Source of the DNA: Flavihumibacter fluminis | Lineage (GTDB): Bacteria; Bacteroidota; Bacteroidia; Chitinophagales; Chitinophagaceae | Direction: 5' to 3' | DNA: 64,000 bases | Assembly (NCBI RefSeq): GCF_021491375.1 | Contig: NZ_JAKEVY010000001.1 | Coordinates: forward strand, 1,257,001 to 1,321,000 | Shown here: positions 62,285 to 64,000 of the stretch, in pieces | How positions within the stretch are numbered: the first letter of the stretch is position 1 | Layout of the letters: each line of letters opens with the position of its first letter | Notes under the pieces: model-generated | The model's database searches: none | What the model was told of the DNA's origin: nothing | The model's input: only the letters and a program-made list of their open reading frames with translations | Program-made: the position numbers and the translations under genes

Positions 62285-64000
62285 TTATTTGGATCCTGTT
62301 TGAGTATTGAGTTCTTTTCTTACTTCACTTACTTCTTCCGGACTGATCGCACTGGCTGAATTACCAAACTGTGAACGTATATAAGTAAGCACCTGTGCAA
62401 TGTCATCATCTTTCAAAAACCGGTGTTGCGGCATATTGGAATTATAAGGTTTGCCATTTACCTCGATGGGGCCATCCATCCCCATCAATACCAGGCGTAT
62501 CAGGCGATTCTTATCACCAGTCACCCAATCGGTATTTCCTAAAGGAGGAAAGCGGTTTCCATCACCCTGGCCATTTTTCTGGTGACAACCACTGCAATAC
62601 CGGTTGTATATTTTTTCACTATTGGTAACCAATCCGGCTTCGAGATCATCTTTCTTTATATCGGGAGTACGAATATGCGCCTGCAGTTTTCTCGCTTCCA
62701 TCGAAGCCAGCTGTTTTTTGCCAAACTTCTTCTTGCCGGTATACATTACCCGCCAGATTTTTCCGTGTTCGGTATCACTGAAATACATGGAACCATCCGG
62801 CCCCATACTGATGCCCATAGGACGATAACGTGCATTGTTTACATTTACAATTGGATCCACTTCTGCGAAGCCATCGGCAAACACTTCCCACTCGCCTGTA
62901 GGCTGATTGTTTTTAAAAGGAACAAAAACAATAATATAACCCGCCTGCGGGTAAGGGGCCCTGTTAGTAGAACCATGAAAGGCTATGAAAGCACCATTTT
63001 TATAGTGCGCAGGAAACTGATCACCGGTGTAAAAGAACAAATCATTGGGAGCCCAGTGCCCGGGAAATCCTATAAGCGGATCTACATATTTACCGGAACT
63101 GTCAGCAATTTTTCCATCGCCACCATATTCCGGTGCGAGTATGCGCTTTCCAACCAGTTGATCATAGTAGTAGTAGGGCCATCCTGCATCATCGCCTTCC
63201 TTTAGCTTGAGAAATTCTTCTGAAGGAAGCATCGCACTCTGCCAGGGAGTGTAGAGGTCAGGATACAACCGATAGAGATCATCTCTTCCATGATGCACCA
63301 CATAGAGTGCATCGTCTGCATGATTCCAGTCCATTCCAACTATGCTGCGCAATCCGGTAGCATATCGTACGCCATCTTCCTGGCGCTGGTTGAGTTTATT
63401 GGCATCGAATTTCCAGACACCACCATGGTCATCGAGCCAGGGACAGGGATTAATACCCGGGGAGCCCGGCACCCGGTTTTTTTCCTGGCAATTGTTATTG
63501 GGTGCACCAAATGCAACATAGATATTTCCTTTCTTATCAAAGGCAATAGGTTTGGCGATATGCTCATGGCGACCATGTGCATGATCATCTATTACCACTG
63601 TTTCAATTGGACCGGTTGGTACCAGTTTACCAGGCTCCAGTTTCTGGCGAAACACATATAATTCGGAACTAAAATAAATATAGCCATTATGAACTTTCAT
63701 GGCAGTTCCATAACTGCCTTTATCCTCGTAATTACCGAATTTAACCACCTGGTCGGCTTTGCCATCGCCATTGGTATCACGGATGGCTGCATTACCACCA
63801 ATACTGTCGGGGAACCGAAGTTTCACATAGATATCACCGTTAGTATTAACAGTAATATGGCGGGCTCGTTCCCGCAAACTGTCCACCACCACTACCGCCT
63901 CGAATCCATCGGGCAGAAAAAGTCCGCCGTTTTCAGGATCGGCCTTGGGCAAAGTGGTTGGACTGATACCCGATGTACATATCAGCAATACTACTAATCC
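62285..64000 (-). CDS. PQQ-dependent sugar dehydrogenase with C-terminal cytochrome c domain (5' end outside window)
   Basis: The frame is open to the right edge: the first visible residues, GLVVLLICTSG, look like the end of a signal peptide, so almost the whole mature protein (about 570 residues) is present. A sorbosone-dehydrogenase-like propeller (FLPDGFEAVVVVDSLRERAR, HGRHEHIAKPIAFD, GLRSIVGMDWNHADDALYVVHHGRDDL, YRPMGISMGPDGSMYFSDTEHGKIWRV) is followed by a cytochrome c domain with CSGCH and a likely axial Met in NSNMPQHRF. It would oxidise a sugar in the periplasm and pass electrons to respiration. It is 17 nt upstream of the sigma gene. Confidence 0.9.
   Translation of the reverse strand, partial: GLVVLLICTSGISPTTLPKADPENGGLFLPDGFEAVVVVDSLRERARHITVNTNGDIYVKLRFPDSIGGNAAIRDTNGDGKADQVVKFGNYEDKGSYGTAMKVHNGYIYFSSELYVFRQKLEPGKLVPTGPIETVVIDDHAHGRHEHIAKPIAFDKKGNIYVAFGAPNNNCQEKNRVPGSPGINPCPWLDDHGGVWKFDANKLNQRQEDGVRYATGLRSIVGMDWNHADDALYVVHHGRDDLYRLYPDLYTPWQSAMLPSEEFLKLKEGDDAGWPYYYYDQLVGKRILAPEYGGDGKIADSSGKYVDPLIGFPGHWAPNDLFFYTGDQFPAHYKNGAFIAFHGSTNRAPYPQAGYIIVFVPFKNNQPTGEWEVFADGFAEVDPIVNVNNARYRPMGISMGPDGSMYFSDTEHGKIWRVMYTGKKKFGKKQLASMEARKLQAHIRTPDIKKDDLEAGLVTNSEKIYNRYCSGCHQKNGQGDGNRFPPLGNTDWVTGDKNRLIRLVLMGMDGPIEVNGKPYNSNMPQHRFLKDDDIAQVLTYIRSQFGNSASAISPEEVSEVRKELNTQTGSK

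Overview
The window reads as chromosomal DNA of a Bacteroidota member, most like the Chitinophagaceae. The grounds are a SusC/SusD pair, TAnnTTTG-type promoters, an ECF sigma factor with a FecR-like partner, a DUF6089 outer-membrane protein, many Tat-type Gfo/Idh/MocA oxidoreductases and tightly packed operons. I see no insertion sequence, prophage, CRISPR array or rRNA. One tRNA gene (Pro, anticodon TGG) is present.

Layout. 1-2.7 kb: end of an M28 peptidase, an ElaA-like acetyltransferase, a DUF6089 protein and a small secreted protein. 2.7-5.8 kb: uvrA (minus), whose stop codon lies inside a heptamer-repeat hairpin next to a second structured intergenic element. 5.9-8.6 kb: a SAM-I riboswitch with a legible terminator/antiterminator, controlling a Cys/Met-metabolism PLP enzyme and homoserine dehydrogenase. 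8.6-15.6 kb (minus): a TonB-dependent siderophore-type receptor operon with a PepSY membrane protein, DUF1579, an FAD oxidoreductase and a YeiH-type exporter. 15.9-18.7 kb: two secreted phosphatases, the second a PLC-like/alkaline phosphatase fusion. 18.7-24.6 kb (minus): SusD, SusC and a DUF5009 membrane protein. 24.8-30.9 kb: an RND tripartite efflux operon. 31-32.8 kb: a metallophosphoesterase with a CBM9-like tail.

32.8-42.5 kb (minus) is an eight-gene amino-sugar operon: two Tat-type Gfo/Idh enzymes, a third putative oxidoreductase, an exported FAD oxidoreductase, a LacI regulator, NagB, NagA and a sugar MFS transporter. A near-palindromic LacI-type operator precedes it. 42.6-46.4 kb (minus) is a nitrosative-stress/Fe-S-repair operon (Ric, DGC zinc protein, DUF1858-DUF2249, heme-copper-like membrane protein, SufT-like) with a 24-nt palindrome upstream. 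46.5-48.3 kb holds an SDR and a zinc alcohol dehydrogenase.

48.6-64 kb is the most unusual part: at least fifteen minus-strand genes with no gap over 42 nt. In transcription order they are: PQQ sugar dehydrogenase-cytochrome c (runs off the right edge), ECF sigma, short FecR-like protein, SelA-like PLP enzyme, amidohydrolase, CBM9-like protein, SMP-30 lactonase, RidA, a second SelA-like enzyme, a second amidohydrolase, RraA-like aldolase, SBF symporter, NTF2-like protein, nucleoside-type MFS transporter and a PQQ aldose dehydrogenase. Every soluble enzyme in it carries an export signal, and the PLP enzymes and RidA carry twin-arginine-like signals. I infer a periplasmic oxidative, deacetylating and deaminating pathway for an N-acetyl-amino sugar or hydroxy-amino acid: oxidise to a lactone, open it, deacetylate, eliminate ammonia, hydrolyse the imine, cleave by aldolase and import the product. 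That pathway is a hypothesis. The individual gene families are well supported.
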